NCBI GenBank assembly: GCA_002393555.1
Contig: DGSP01000009.1
Coordinates: 1-21,928 of the forward strand
From: Prevotellaceae bacterium UBA4359
Lineage (GTDB): Bacteria; Bacteroidota; Bacteroidia; Bacteroidales; Bacteroidaceae
Reading direction: 5' to 3'
DNA: 21,928 nt
The notes below the pieces were generated by a model that saw only the letters and a list, made by a program, of their open reading frames with translations, was not told where the DNA came from and did not search any database. Both the position numbers and the translations under genes were made by a program. Each line of letters starts with the position of its first letter. Position 1 is the stretch's first letter. Below are positions 1 through 7,552 of this stretch, piece by piece.

Positions 1-13
1 ACGATAATTTTAT

Positions 14-60
14 CCAATAATTTTTATTGGAACCAATTTTTGGAAATTATTGGTAATTAT
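14..60. repeat. AT-rich block of short inverted repeats (CCAATAAT/ATTATTGG)
   Basis: CCAATAA and TTATTGG (14-30) form a perfect 7-bp stem with a 3-nt loop. CCAA-TTT-TTGG follows at 33-43, and two further ATTATTG(G) copies lie downstream to about position 60. The block sits before the 60-bp repeat and about 180 bp upstream of purL. It could be the terminator region of a gene outside the window or a cluster of binding sites. The sequence alone does not decide this. Confidence 0.5.
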
Positions 61-70
61 TGTCCGAGAA

Positions 71-130
71 TTTTCTTTTGTTTTTTCTTGTTTTTCTAAA
101 GCCGCCGGAGGCGTAATTCTTACACCGAAC
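71..130 (+). repeat. Copy 1 of a 60-bp dispersed repeat (pyrimidine tract, GCCGCC hairpin, ACCGAAC end)
   Basis: By my count this segment matches the reverse complement of 21801-21860 at 51 of 60 positions. The first 20 bases, a T-rich tract with scattered C and G, are identical in both copies. A small stem CGCC/GGCG follows (103-113 here), and the element ends in ACCGAAC. Most differences fall in the middle, after the T-tract. It lies about 78 bp upstream of the purL -7 box. The other copy sits about 70 bp upstream of the GNAT-gene -7 box in the same orientation relative to its gene. Confidence 0.8.
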
Positions 131-207
131 AGGCATTAAAATAGTGTTTTTTTATAAATAATGTAAGTTAGCGGGAATTTGTGCGTGTTTTTTTGTGGGA
201 AAAGTTG

Positions 208-215
208 TACCTTTG
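208..215 (+). promoter_or_regulatory. Predicted purL promoter, -7 box TACCTTTG
   Basis: TACCTTTG fits the Bacteroidetes -7 consensus TAnnTTTG. TTTG sequences upstream (178-181 and 192-195) are candidate -33 elements, but neither has ideal spacing. Transcription would begin near position 222, which supports the ATG at 242 as the purL start over an in-frame ATG at 179. Confidence 0.6.
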
Positions 216-241
216 CACAAAATTTTCACATCCATATTTTT

Positions 242-3200
242 ATGATTTACTTTTTCCGAACACCAGCCCAGCGTGTGATTGCCACGCAGGCAAACCGTGA
301 ACTTACGGCTGATGAGATGCAGGGTCTTTGTTGGCTTTATGGCGACGCTCAGCCCGAGAGCGAAGAGAATTTGAAAGGTTTTTTTGTGGGTCCGCGACGC
401 GAGATGATTACGCCCTGGAGCACCAATGCCGTGGAAATCACGCAGAACATGGCCATCAAGGGTGTGCAGCGCATTGAGGAGTATTTCCCTGTGGCCGGGG
501 AGGACGCGGAGTATGACCCGATGCTGCAGCGCATGTATCGGGGGCTGAACCAGGACATCTTCACGGTGAACATTGAGCCGGCTCCGATTCAGCACATCGA
601 GAACCTGGAAGAGTATAACGAGCAGGAGGGCTTGGCTCTCTCGCCTGAAGAAATCGAGTATCTGCACAAGGTGGAAGGCCAGTTGGGCCGGAAGTTGACG
701 GACTCGGAGGTGTTTGGTTTTGCGCAGATTAACTCCGAGCATTGCCGCCACAAGATTTTCGGCGGCACGTTCATCATCGACGGCAAGGAGATGGAGAGTT
801 CGCTCTTCCAGATGATTAAGAAGACGACGCAGGAGAATCCGAACAAGATTCTCTCGGCCTATAAGGACAATGTGGCCTTCAGCCAAGGCCCCGTGGTGGA
901 GCAGTTTGCGCCGCGCGACCACTCGACGAGCGACTATTTTGAGGTGAAGGACATCGAGTCGGTCATCTCGCTGAAGGCTGAAACCCACAACTTCCCCACG
1001 ACGGTGGAGCCGTTCAACGGTGCTGCCACGGGTACGGGTGGCGAGATTCGCGACCGTATGGGTGGTGGTGTAGGCTCTTGGCCTATCGCCGGCACGGCTG
1101 TGTATATGACCAGTTACCCACGCAATGGGGTGGCTCCGAGCCAGCCCCACAGTTATGCGAAGTGGACCAAATCGGACAAGGAGGGCGACATCCGTCCGTG
1201 GGAAGAGGTGCTGCCCGTGAGGAAGTGGCTGTATCAGACGCCGGAGCAGATTCTCATCAAGGCATCGAACGGTGCGAGCGACTTTGGCAACAAGTTTGGC
1301 CAGCCGCTCATCTGCGGTTCGGTGCTCACGTTTGAGCATGCAGAGCAGCAGGGCAACACGACAGAAGAATATGGCTACGACAAGGTCATCATGCTGGCTG
1401 GAGGCGTGGGCTATGGCACGAAGCGCGACTGCCTGAAGAAAACGCCGGAGAAGGGCAACAAGATTGTTGTGGTGGGTGGCGACAACTACCGCATCGGTCT
1501 GGGCGGCGGCAGCGTGTCGTCGGTCGATACGGGCCGCTACTCCAGCGGCATCGAACTGAACGCTGTGCAGCGTGCCAACCCCGAGATGCAGAAGAGGGCT
1601 AACAACCTGGTTCGTGCGCTGTGCGAGGAGGAGGTGAACCCGGTGGTGAGCATCCACGACCACGGCTCGGCAGGTCACGTGAACTGTCTGTCGGAACTGG
1701 TGGAGGAGTGTGGCGGCCTCATCGACATGACCAAGTTGCCCATTGGCGACCAGACCTTGTCGAGCAAGGAGATTATCGCCAACGAGAGCCAGGAGCGTAT
1801 GGGCCTGCTGATTGACGAGAAGCACATCGACCACGTGAGGAAGATTGCGGAGCGCGAGAGGGCACCGCTGTATGTGGTGGGCGAGACGACGGGCGATGCC
1901 CACTTTGCCTTTGAGCAGGGCGATGGTGTGCGTCCGTTCGACCTCGATGTGGCGCAGATGTTTGGCCACTCGCCCAAGACGGTGATGGTGGACGAGACGG
2001 TGGTGAGGAAGTATGAGGATGTGGAGTATTCGTACAAAGAGATAGAGACTTATCTGGAGAACGTGCTGCAGTTGGAGGCTGTGGCTTGTAAGGACTGGCT
2101 GACCAATAAGGTCGATCGCTCGGTGACGGGCAAGATAGCCCGCCAGCAGTGTCAGGGCGAGATTCAGTTGCCCCTGAGCGACTGTGGCGTGGTGGCACTC
2201 GACTATCGTGGCGAGAAAGGTATCGCCACGGCCATCGGCCATGCGCCTCAGGCAGGTCTGGCCGACCCCGCAGCGGGTTCGGTGCTGTCGGTGGCTGAGT
2301 CGCTGACCAACCTGGTGTGGGCACCGCTGGCCGAGGGTCTCGACTCGGTGAGCCTGTCGGCCAACTGGATGTGGCCCTGCCGTTCGCAGAAGGGTGAGGA
2401 CGCACGTCTGTATGAGGGTGTGCAGGCTCTGAGCGACTTCTGCTGTGCGCTGCAGGTGAATGTGCCGACGGGTAAGGACTCGCTCTCCATGACCCAGAAA
2501 TATCCTGACGGCAGCAAGATTATCTCGCCCGGAACGGTGATTGTGTCGTCGGGCGGCGAGGTGAGCGACGTGAAGAAGGTGGTGAGTCCTGTGCTGGTGA
2601 ACGACCCGGACACGACGCTCTATCATATCGACTTCTCTTTCGACACCTTGAAACTGGGCGGTTCAGCCTTTGCGCAGAGCCTGGGCAAGGTGGGCAGCGA
2701 CGTGCCGACGGTGAAGAACCCTGAGTACTTCCGCGATGCCTTCATGGCTGTGCAGGACTTGGTGAAGGAAGGCCTCATCTTGGCAGGCCACGACATCAGT
2801 GCCGGCGGCCTCATCACCACGCTGCTGGAGATGACTTTTGCCAATAGGGAGGGCGGCATCAAGGCCGACCTGAACGGCATTGGGGAGAAGGACCCCGTGA
2901 AGTTGCTCTTTGCCGAGAATCCCGGTGTGGTCATTCAGGTGAAGAATGCGGACAAGAAGGAGGTGGAGTTCCTGCTGAACAAGGCTGGCGTGGGTTTTGT
3001 GGCCATCGGTCAGCCCATCGAGGAACGCCAGATTGTGGTGAAGAAAGGTGGCCGCAACCGCTACTTCGACATCGACAAACTGCGCGACATCTGGTACTCG
3101 ACTTCTTACCGTCTGGACACGAAGCAGTCGTTCAACGGCATGGCGAAGGAGCGTTTTGAGAACTATAAGAATCAGCCCATTGAGCACAAGTTCCCGGCTT

Positions 3201-4024
3201 CGTTTACGGGGACGATGGCACAGTATGGCATCAGTGCCGACCGCAGGGAGCGGACAGGCGTGAAGGCTGCCATCATTCGCGAGAAAGGAACGAACGGCGA
3301 GCGCGAGATGGCCTACTCGCTCTATCTGGCGGGCTTCGACGTGAAGGACGTGATGATGACCGACCTGGTGAGCGGCCGGGAGACACTGGAGGATGTGAAC
3401 ATGATTGTGTTCTGCGGCGGTTTCTCCAACAGCGACGTGCTGGGCAGTGCGAAGGGATGGGCTGGTGCCTTCCTCTTCAACCCCAAGGCCAAGGCTGCAC
3501 TCGATGCCTTCTATGCTCGCGAGGACACGCTGTCGCTGGGCATCTGCAACGGTTGCCAACTGATGGTGGAACTGGGTCTCATCAGCAACCGTCATGCGGT
3601 GACGGATGCGAAGGACTATGCGCAGATGTTGCACAATGTGAGCCATAAGTTTGAGAGTGAGTTTGTCACGCTGCAGATTCCGGAGAATGAGAGCGTGATG
3701 TTCGGTTCGCTGAGCGGAAGCAAACTGGGCTTGTGGGTGGCTCATGGAGAGGGCCGTTTCCGTCTGCCCAAGGAGGAGAAGGAGTATCACATCGTGGCCA
3801 AGTATAACTATCATGGCTATCCGGGCAACCCGAACGGCTCCGACTATGACGTGGCTGGCATCGTTTCGGCTGATGGACGCCATCTGGCCATGATGCCTCA
3901 CTTGGAGAGGGCCATCTTCCCCTGGCAGCAGGCCAACTATCCTGCCGACAGGAAGGCAGATGAGGTGACTCCGTGGGTGGAAGCCTTTGTGAATGCACGG
4001 AAGTGGGTGGAATCTAAGAAGTGA
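242..4024 (+). CDS. purL: Phosphoribosylformylglycinamidine synthase (FGAM synthase), large single-chain form
   Basis: This cytosolic enzyme of de novo purine synthesis converts FGAR, ATP and glutamine to FGAM. At 1260 residues it is the large single-chain form that carries its own glutaminase domain, so no separate PurQ or PurS is needed. The synthetase core is shown by the AETHNFPTTVEPFNGAATGT stretch and by GGEIRDRMGGG just after it. The C-terminal amidotransferase has its nucleophile in GICNGCQ (Cys1102) and the His/Glu partners in PHLERA (His1220, Glu1222). The reading frame is open further upstream to 179, but the -7 box at 208-215 lies inside that extension, so 242 is the better start. 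It is the first gene of a rightward block. A 10-bp repeat array begins directly after its TGA stop. Confidence 0.97.
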   Translation: MIYFFRTPAQRVIATQANRELTADEMQGLCWLYGDAQPESEENLKGFFVGPRREMITPWSTNAVEITQNMAIKGVQRIEEYFPVAGEDAEYDPMLQRMYRGLNQDIFTVNIEPAPIQHIENLEEYNEQEGLALSPEEIEYLHKVEGQLGRKLTDSEVFGFAQINSEHCRHKIFGGTFIIDGKEMESSLFQMIKKTTQENPNKILSAYKDNVAFSQGPVVEQFAPRDHSTSDYFEVKDIESVISLKAETHNFPTTVEPFNGAATGTGGEIRDRMGGGVGSWPIAGTAVYMTSYPRNGVAPSQPHSYAKWTKSDKEGDIRPWEEVLPVRKWLYQTPEQILIKASNGASDFGNKFGQPLICGSVLTFEHAEQQGNTTEEYGYDKVIMLAGGVGYGTKRDCLKKTPEKGNKIVVVGGDNYRIGLGGGSVSSVDTGRYSSGIELNAVQRANPEMQKRANNLVRALCEEEVNPVVSIHDHGSAGHVNCLSELVEECGGLIDMTKLPIGDQTLSSKEIIANESQERMGLLIDEKHIDHVRKIAERERAPLYVVGETTGDAHFAFEQGDGVRPFDLDVAQMFGHSPKTVMVDETVVRKYEDVEYSYKEIETYLENVLQLEAVACKDWLTNKVDRSVTGKIARQQCQGEIQLPLSDCGVVALDYRGEKGIATAIGHAPQAGLADPAAGSVLSVAESLTNLVWAPLAEGLDSVSLSANWMWPCRSQKGEDARLYEGVQALSDFCCALQVNVPTGKDSLSMTQKYPDGSKIISPGTVIVSSGGEVSDVKKVVSPVLVNDPDTTLYHIDFSFDTLKLGGSAFAQSLGKVGSDVPTVKNPEYFRDAFMAVQDLVKEGLILAGHDISAGGLITTLLEMTFANREGGIKADLNGIGEKDPVKLLFAENPGVVIQVKNADKKEVEFLLNKAGVGFVAIGQPIEERQIVVKKGGRNRYFDIDKLRDIWYSTSYRLDTKQSFNGMAKERFENYKNQPIEHKFPASFTGTMAQYGISADRRERTGVKAAIIREKGTNGEREMAYSLYLAGFDVKDVMMTDLVSGRETLEDVNMIVFCGGFSNSDVLGSAKGWAGAFLFNPKAKAALDAFYAREDTLSLGICNGCQLMVELGLISNRHAVTDAKDYAQMLHNVSHKFESEFVTLQIPENESVMFGSLSGSKLGLWVAHGEGRFRLPKEEKEYHIVAKYNYHGYPGNPNGSDYDVAGIVSADGRHLAMMPHLERAIFPWQQANYPADRKADEVTPWVEAFVNARKWVESKK

Positions 4025-4140
4025 TAGGTGGTCTTAGGCAATCCTAGGCAATCCTAGGCTCTCCTAGGCAATCCTAGGTGGTTCTAGGTTATCCTAGGCT
4101 TTCCTAGGAGACCCTAAGCAGTCCTGGGAGACCCTAAGAC
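4025..4140. repeat. Tandem array A: eleven 10-bp units, consensus TAGGNNNTCC
   Basis: Eleven consecutive units of exactly 10 bp (4025-4134) plus a partial unit fill most of the gap between the purL stop and the chromate-transporter start. Each unit is TAGG followed by variable bases and usually CC, so CCTAGG recurs every 10 bp. Examples are taggcaatcc (three times), taggctctcc and taggttatcc; the last units degrade to taag and tggg. The array starts on the base after the stop codon. Since 10 is not a multiple of 3, TAG cycles through all three reading frames every 30 bp. Confidence 0.9.
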
Positions 4141-4153
4141 AAAGAAGCGACAC

Positions 4154-4687
4154 ATGGGCATCTATACAGAAATCTTCCTGACTTTTGCCAAGATAGGTAG
4201 TTTCACCCTCGGGGGAGGCTATGCCATGGTGCAAATCATGGAAAAGGAGGTGGTGGACAAGAAGGGCTGGCTGACGAAGGAGGAGTTTATGGACACGCTG
4301 GTGGTGGCACAGAGCACGCCGGGCCTCTTTGCCATCGACATGGCTTCGCACATCGGCCTGAAACTGAAGGGTGTGACGGGCGGCATCGTGGGGGCTTTGG
4401 CCACTGCGTTGCCTTCCATTGTGGCCATCCTGCTCATTGCCATGTTCTTCCAGACGTTTAAGGAAAACGTGTATGTGGAGAAAGTGTTCATGGGGGTGCG
4501 ACCATGTGTGGTGGCACTGATTCTGGCTCCGTGTTTCAGCATGGCGAAGAAGGCCAAGTTGAACAAATACAACTGGTGGATTCCAGTGGTGACGGCGGTG
4601 CTGATTTCGGCCTTTGGCGTGTCGCCCATCTGGTGCATCTTGGCTGCTGGTGTGGGTGGCTACATCTATGGGAGGGTGAAGAAATGA
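4154..4687 (+). CDS. chrA: Chromate transporter family (CHR) protein, first of a pair
   Basis: This 177-residue inner-membrane protein belongs to the CHR family, whose studied members export chromate. The family signature is clear near the N-terminus: FAKIGSFTLGGGYAM, then the AQSTPG motif typical of the family. Hydrophobic segments follow (GALATALPSIVAILLIAMFF; then VVALILAPCF and the stretch ending VGGYIYG). It is the short, single-domain CHR type, which normally occurs as two genes whose products act together. The partner overlaps its end by the ATGA sequence at 4684-4687, which implies translational coupling. The true substrate in this organism is not shown by the sequence and may not be chromate. 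Confidence 0.9.
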   Translation: MGIYTEIFLTFAKIGSFTLGGGYAMVQIMEKEVVDKKGWLTKEEFMDTLVVAQSTPGLFAIDMASHIGLKLKGVTGGIVGALATALPSIVAILLIAMFFQTFKENVYVEKVFMGVRPCVVALILAPCFSMAKKAKLNKYNWWIPVVTAVLISAFGVSPIWCILAAGVGGYIYGRVKK

Positions 4688-5256
4688 TATTCTTGGAGTT
4701 GTTTTATGTATTCTCGAAGATAGGCATCTTCAACTTTGGAGGTGGCTATGCGATGCTGTCGCTCATTCAGGACGAGGTGGTGAACAAGCACCAGTGGATG
4801 ACTGTGAACGAGTTTACGGACATCGTGGCGGTGAGCCAATCGACGCCGGGGCCTATCGGCATCAACTGTGCCACCTACACGGGCTACACGGCGGTGCTCC
4901 ATGCGGGCTATCCCACGTGGGCAGCGGTGCTGGGGGCTGTACTGGCTTCGCTGAGTGTGATGTGGTTGCCGTTCATCCTGATGGTGAGCATCAGCAAATA
5001 CCTCATCAAGCACCACGACTCGAAGGCGGTGACGAGTGTGTTTGGCACACTGCGCCCTGTGATTGTGGGTCTGCTGGCTGCTGCCGCCATCATGCTGATG
5101 TCGAAAGAGAACTTTGGCGACCCTTCGGAATCGCCGTTCGTGTTTGTGCTGAGCATCATCCTTTTCCTGTTTGCCTTTGTGGGAACACGGCTGTATAAGG
5201 TACACCCCATCATCATGATTCTGCTGTGTGGATTGGCAGGGCTGCTGATATATTAG
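4684..5256 (+). CDS. chrA: Chromate transporter family (CHR) protein, second of a pair
   Basis: This is the second short CHR-family membrane protein, 190 residues from the ATG that overlaps the preceding stop codon as ATGA. That start is preferred over an upstream in-frame ATG at 4504, which would place 60 extra residues inside the first gene. The signature is repeated: FSKIGIFNFGGGYAM followed by SQSTPGPIGIN. Several hydrophobic helices follow, including a C-terminal stretch ending in LLCGLAGLLIY. The similarity of the two halves fits the family model, in which an ancestral duplication produced either a fused ChrA or, as here, two separate proteins with opposite membrane topology. The next gene begins 10 bp downstream. 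Confidence 0.9.
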   Translation: MIFLELFYVFSKIGIFNFGGGYAMLSLIQDEVVNKHQWMTVNEFTDIVAVSQSTPGPIGINCATYTGYTAVLHAGYPTWAAVLGAVLASLSVMWLPFILMVSISKYLIKHHDSKAVTSVFGTLRPVIVGLLAAAAIMLMSKENFGDPSESPFVFVLSIILFLFAFVGTRLYKVHPIIMILLCGLAGLLIY

Positions 5257-5266
5257 GGAGGAAAGA

Positions 5267-6526
5267 ATGGCAGAGGTGGTGAATACATATACGTTTGAAA
5301 ATGGGCTGAGGCTCATACAGATACCTTCTCCCACTCATGTGGCCTATTGTGGCATCAGCATCGATGCCGGCACACGGGATGAGGAGGCTGGCGAGGAGGG
5401 CATGGCGCACTTCTGCGAGCACATGATGTTCAAGGGGACGAAGCAGCGCAAGGCATGGCACATCATCAACAGGATGGAGGCGGTGGGCGGCGACCTGAAC
5501 GCTTACACGAACAAGGAAGAGACGGTGGTGTATGCCGCTTTCATGGAGGAGCATTTCGGGCGGGCTGCAGAACTCATTCTCGACATCGTGTTCAACAGCA
5601 CTTTTCCGCAGCATGAGATAGACAAGGAGTGTGAGGTGATTGTGGATGAGATAGAGAGTTATAACGACACACCGTCGGAACTTATCTTCGACCGTTTTGA
5701 AGACCTCATCTACGAAGGGAACAGCCTGGGACACGACATCTTGGGCACGGCGGAGAACGTGAGACGCTTCAAGACAGAGGATGCGCTGAGATTCACGCGA
5801 AGGCTCTACAGGCCCGAGAAGATGGTGTTTTTCGTGATGGGAAATGTGGCGATGGAGAAGGTGAAAAGAGTGGTGGGGAAATATCTGGAGGGTCTGGGAA
5901 ATTTGGGTAGTCTGGAGAATCTGGAGGGTTTGGGTAGTCTGGAAGAGCAGAAAGTGAGCCAGTGGAACTGTTCAAAAGGTGAGACCCACGTTGAGGAGCG
6001 CGGCACCCATCAGGCTCATGTGATGATTGGCAGGGCGGCATACGGCTCGAAGGATGACAGGAGGATTGCTCTTTATTTCCTTAATAATATATTAGGAGGG
6101 CCTGGCATGAACTCGCGGCTGAACATTGCGCTGAGAGAGCATAAGGGGCTGGTTTATACCGTGGAGAGTACGCTGACCAACTACACCGACACCTCCACAT
6201 GGGCCATCTACTTCGGTTGCGATGCAGAGGATGTGGAGAAGTGTCTGAAGTCGGTGCGCAAGGAACTGGACAAACTGATGAATGAGCCACTGAGCGAACG
6301 GCAGTTGAAGGCTGCATTCAAGCAGATACAAGGGCAGATAGGTGTGGCCTGCGACAACTCGGAGAACTACACTCTCGACATAGCGAAGTCATACCTCCAC
6401 TACAACAAAGTGGAGGGTGTGCAAGACACGATAGAACACTTGCAGAAAGTGACTCCTCTGCTCTTGCAGCAGGTGGCGCAGGAGATGTTTGACGAAAAAG
6501 GTTTAACTACATTGATTTTCAAGTAG
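5267..6526 (+). CDS. M16 family zinc metallopeptidase (processing-peptidase/PqqL-like)
   Basis: This 419-residue protein has the inverted zinc motif HxxEH (HFCEH, His48, Glu51, His52) and a downstream Glu ligand at about position 128 (VDEIESYND). The second half carries SRLNIALREHKGLVYTV, which matches the family's C-terminal Arg/Tyr region. M16 peptidases cut peptides inside a two-half clamshell. The start follows a purine-rich site (GGGAGGAAAGA) close to the ATG, one of the few plausible ribosome binding sites here. No signal peptide is evident. The linker between the two halves (residues 207-227) is an in-frame expansion of a 9-bp DNA repeat giving L-E/G-x triplets, described separately. 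The substrate is unknown. Confidence 0.92.
   Translation: MAEVVNTYTFENGLRLIQIPSPTHVAYCGISIDAGTRDEEAGEEGMAHFCEHMMFKGTKQRKAWHIINRMEAVGGDLNAYTNKEETVVYAAFMEEHFGRAAELILDIVFNSTFPQHEIDKECEVIVDEIESYNDTPSELIFDRFEDLIYEGNSLGHDILGTAENVRRFKTEDALRFTRRLYRPEKMVFFVMGNVAMEKVKRVVGKYLEGLGNLGSLENLEGLGSLEEQKVSQWNCSKGETHVEERGTHQAHVMIGRAAYGSKDDRRIALYFLNNILGGPGMNSRLNIALREHKGLVYTVESTLTNYTDTSTWAIYFGCDAEDVEKCLKSVRKELDKLMNEPLSERQLKAAFKQIQGQIGVACDNSENYTLDIAKSYLHYNKVEGVQDTIEHLQKVTPLLLQQVAQEMFDEKGLTTLIFK
5885..5947 (+). repeat. Array F: in-frame 9-bp tandem repeat inside the M16 peptidase gene
   Basis: Seven consecutive 9-bp units are present: ctggagggt (twice), ttgggtagt (twice), ctgggaaat, ctggagaat and ctggaagag. The period is exactly 9 and the first unit starts on codon 207, so the array encodes seven triplets of the form Leu-Glu/Gly-X. 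It lies in the interdomain linker, where M16 proteins tolerate length change. The purine-rich sense strand resembles the intergenic CTAG arrays, with CTGG in place of CTAG. Confidence 0.88.
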
Positions 6527-6534
6527 CAGAAAAG

Positions 6535-6615
6535 CCGGATTCACTAAATAGGCTAAATAGATTAGATTCACTAGATAGGCTAGACTTACTCGAAGGGCTA
6601 GATAGATTAGAAAAG
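6535..6615 (+). repeat. Tandem array E: 9-bp CTAG units between the M16 peptidase and sugar-kinase genes
   Basis: Eight units in 9-bp register run from 6544 to 6615, with a weaker ninth at 6535. The consensus is CTAGATAGR; units include ctaaatagg, ctagatagg, ctagactta and ctagataga. It fills most of the 99-bp gap and ends 10 bp before the kinase ATG. Two of its units, CTAGATAGG and CTAGATAGA, recur in array C when that array is read on the minus strand. Confidence 0.88.
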
Positions 6616-6625
6616 GATACGATTT

Positions 6626-7552
6626 ATGAGAAAAGTGATAGGTATAGGAGAGACGATTCTCGACATCATCTTCAAGAATGAGCAGCCTACGGCAGCGGTG
6701 CCGGGCGGCTCTACGTTTAATGGCGTCATCTCTTTAGGACGAATGGGGGTGCCGGTCACGATGATTACGGAGACAGGCAATGACCGTGTGGGTAACATCA
6801 TCAAACGGTTTATGGAAGACAACGGCATTGACAGCACCCATGTGTGCGTGTATGAAGATGGGCGCACCGCCATTTCGCTGGCTTACCTCAACGAGAAGAA
6901 TGATGCCGAGTACACCTTCTATAAAGACTACCCCAATGCGCGGCTCGATGTGGAATGGCCCGTGGTGAACAAGGATGACATCGTGATGATGGGGTCTTAC
7001 TTTGTGCTGAATCCTGCATTGCGGGTCAAGGTGAAAGAGTTTCTCGACTATGCTTCGGGGCGAGGTGCACTCATCTACTACGACATCAATTTCCGTTCCT
7101 CTCATGCGTCGGAGGCCATCAAGTTGCGCTCCACCATCTTGGAGAATTTCGAGTATGCCAGCATCGTGCGAGGCTCGACAGAGGACTTTCAGAACATGTT
7201 CAAAATCTCCGACCCTGAAAAGGCTTACAAGCAGGAGGTGGCATTCTATTGCAAGCAGATGCTCTGCACCGATGCCGAGGGCGAAATCAGCCTGTTCACC
7301 TCAGATGTGACCAAGAAGTATCAAGTGAACAAGATAGAAACCGTCTCCACCATTGGAGCAGGTGATAACTTCAACGCAGGCATCATCTTCGGATTGCTGA
7401 AGGAGGGCATCGGTCGTGATGATGTAGCCTCCATCACCGTGGAACAATGGAACCGCATCATCGCTCATGGCATCGCATTTGCCGCTGAAGTATGCCAAAG
7501 TTTTAACAACTCAATAAGTAAAGAATTTGCAAGAAATTATGGAAGAAATTAA
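6626..7552 (+). CDS. PfkB-family carbohydrate kinase (fructokinase-like)
   Basis: This 308-residue cytosolic sugar kinase of the PfkB/ribokinase superfamily transfers phosphate from ATP to a sugar hydroxyl. The N-terminal glycine signature is present (VPGGSTFNGVISLGRMG), as is the C-terminal anion-hole and catalytic-base motif TIGAGDNF, with Asp247 the predicted base. The length is normal for the family. The sequence does not identify the sugar; fructokinase is the usual automatic name for Bacteroidetes relatives. The start follows the CTAG array closely and has an A-rich leader with GAAAAGGA about 10 bases upstream. Its 3' end overlaps the likely start of the helicase gene by 14 bp, which suggests the two are co-transcribed. 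Confidence 0.88.
   Translation: MRKVIGIGETILDIIFKNEQPTAAVPGGSTFNGVISLGRMGVPVTMITETGNDRVGNIIKRFMEDNGIDSTHVCVYEDGRTAISLAYLNEKNDAEYTFYKDYPNARLDVEWPVVNKDDIVMMGSYFVLNPALRVKVKEFLDYASGRGALIYYDINFRSSHASEAIKLRSTILENFEYASIVRGSTEDFQNMFKISDPEKAYKQEVAFYCKQMLCTDAEGEISLFTSDVTKKYQVNKIETVSTIGAGDNFNAGIIFGLLKEGIGRDDVASITVEQWNRIIAHGIAFAAEVCQSFNNSISKEFARNYGRN

Noticed and set aside
179..241. Upstream in-frame ATG extending PurL by 21 residues
   Set aside because: The predicted -7 promoter box (208-215) lies within the extension, and the added residues do not resemble a PurL N-terminus.
152..2626. Very long minus-strand open frame antisense to purL
   Set aside because: It is rich in His, Arg and Leu with no recognisable domain, as expected for the complement of a GC-rich, codon-biased gene; purL is certain on the other strand.
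4025..4140. CRISPR array as an explanation for the 10-bp repeats
   Set aside because: Units are far too short, no repeat/spacer architecture of 24-40 bp exists, and no cas genes are present.
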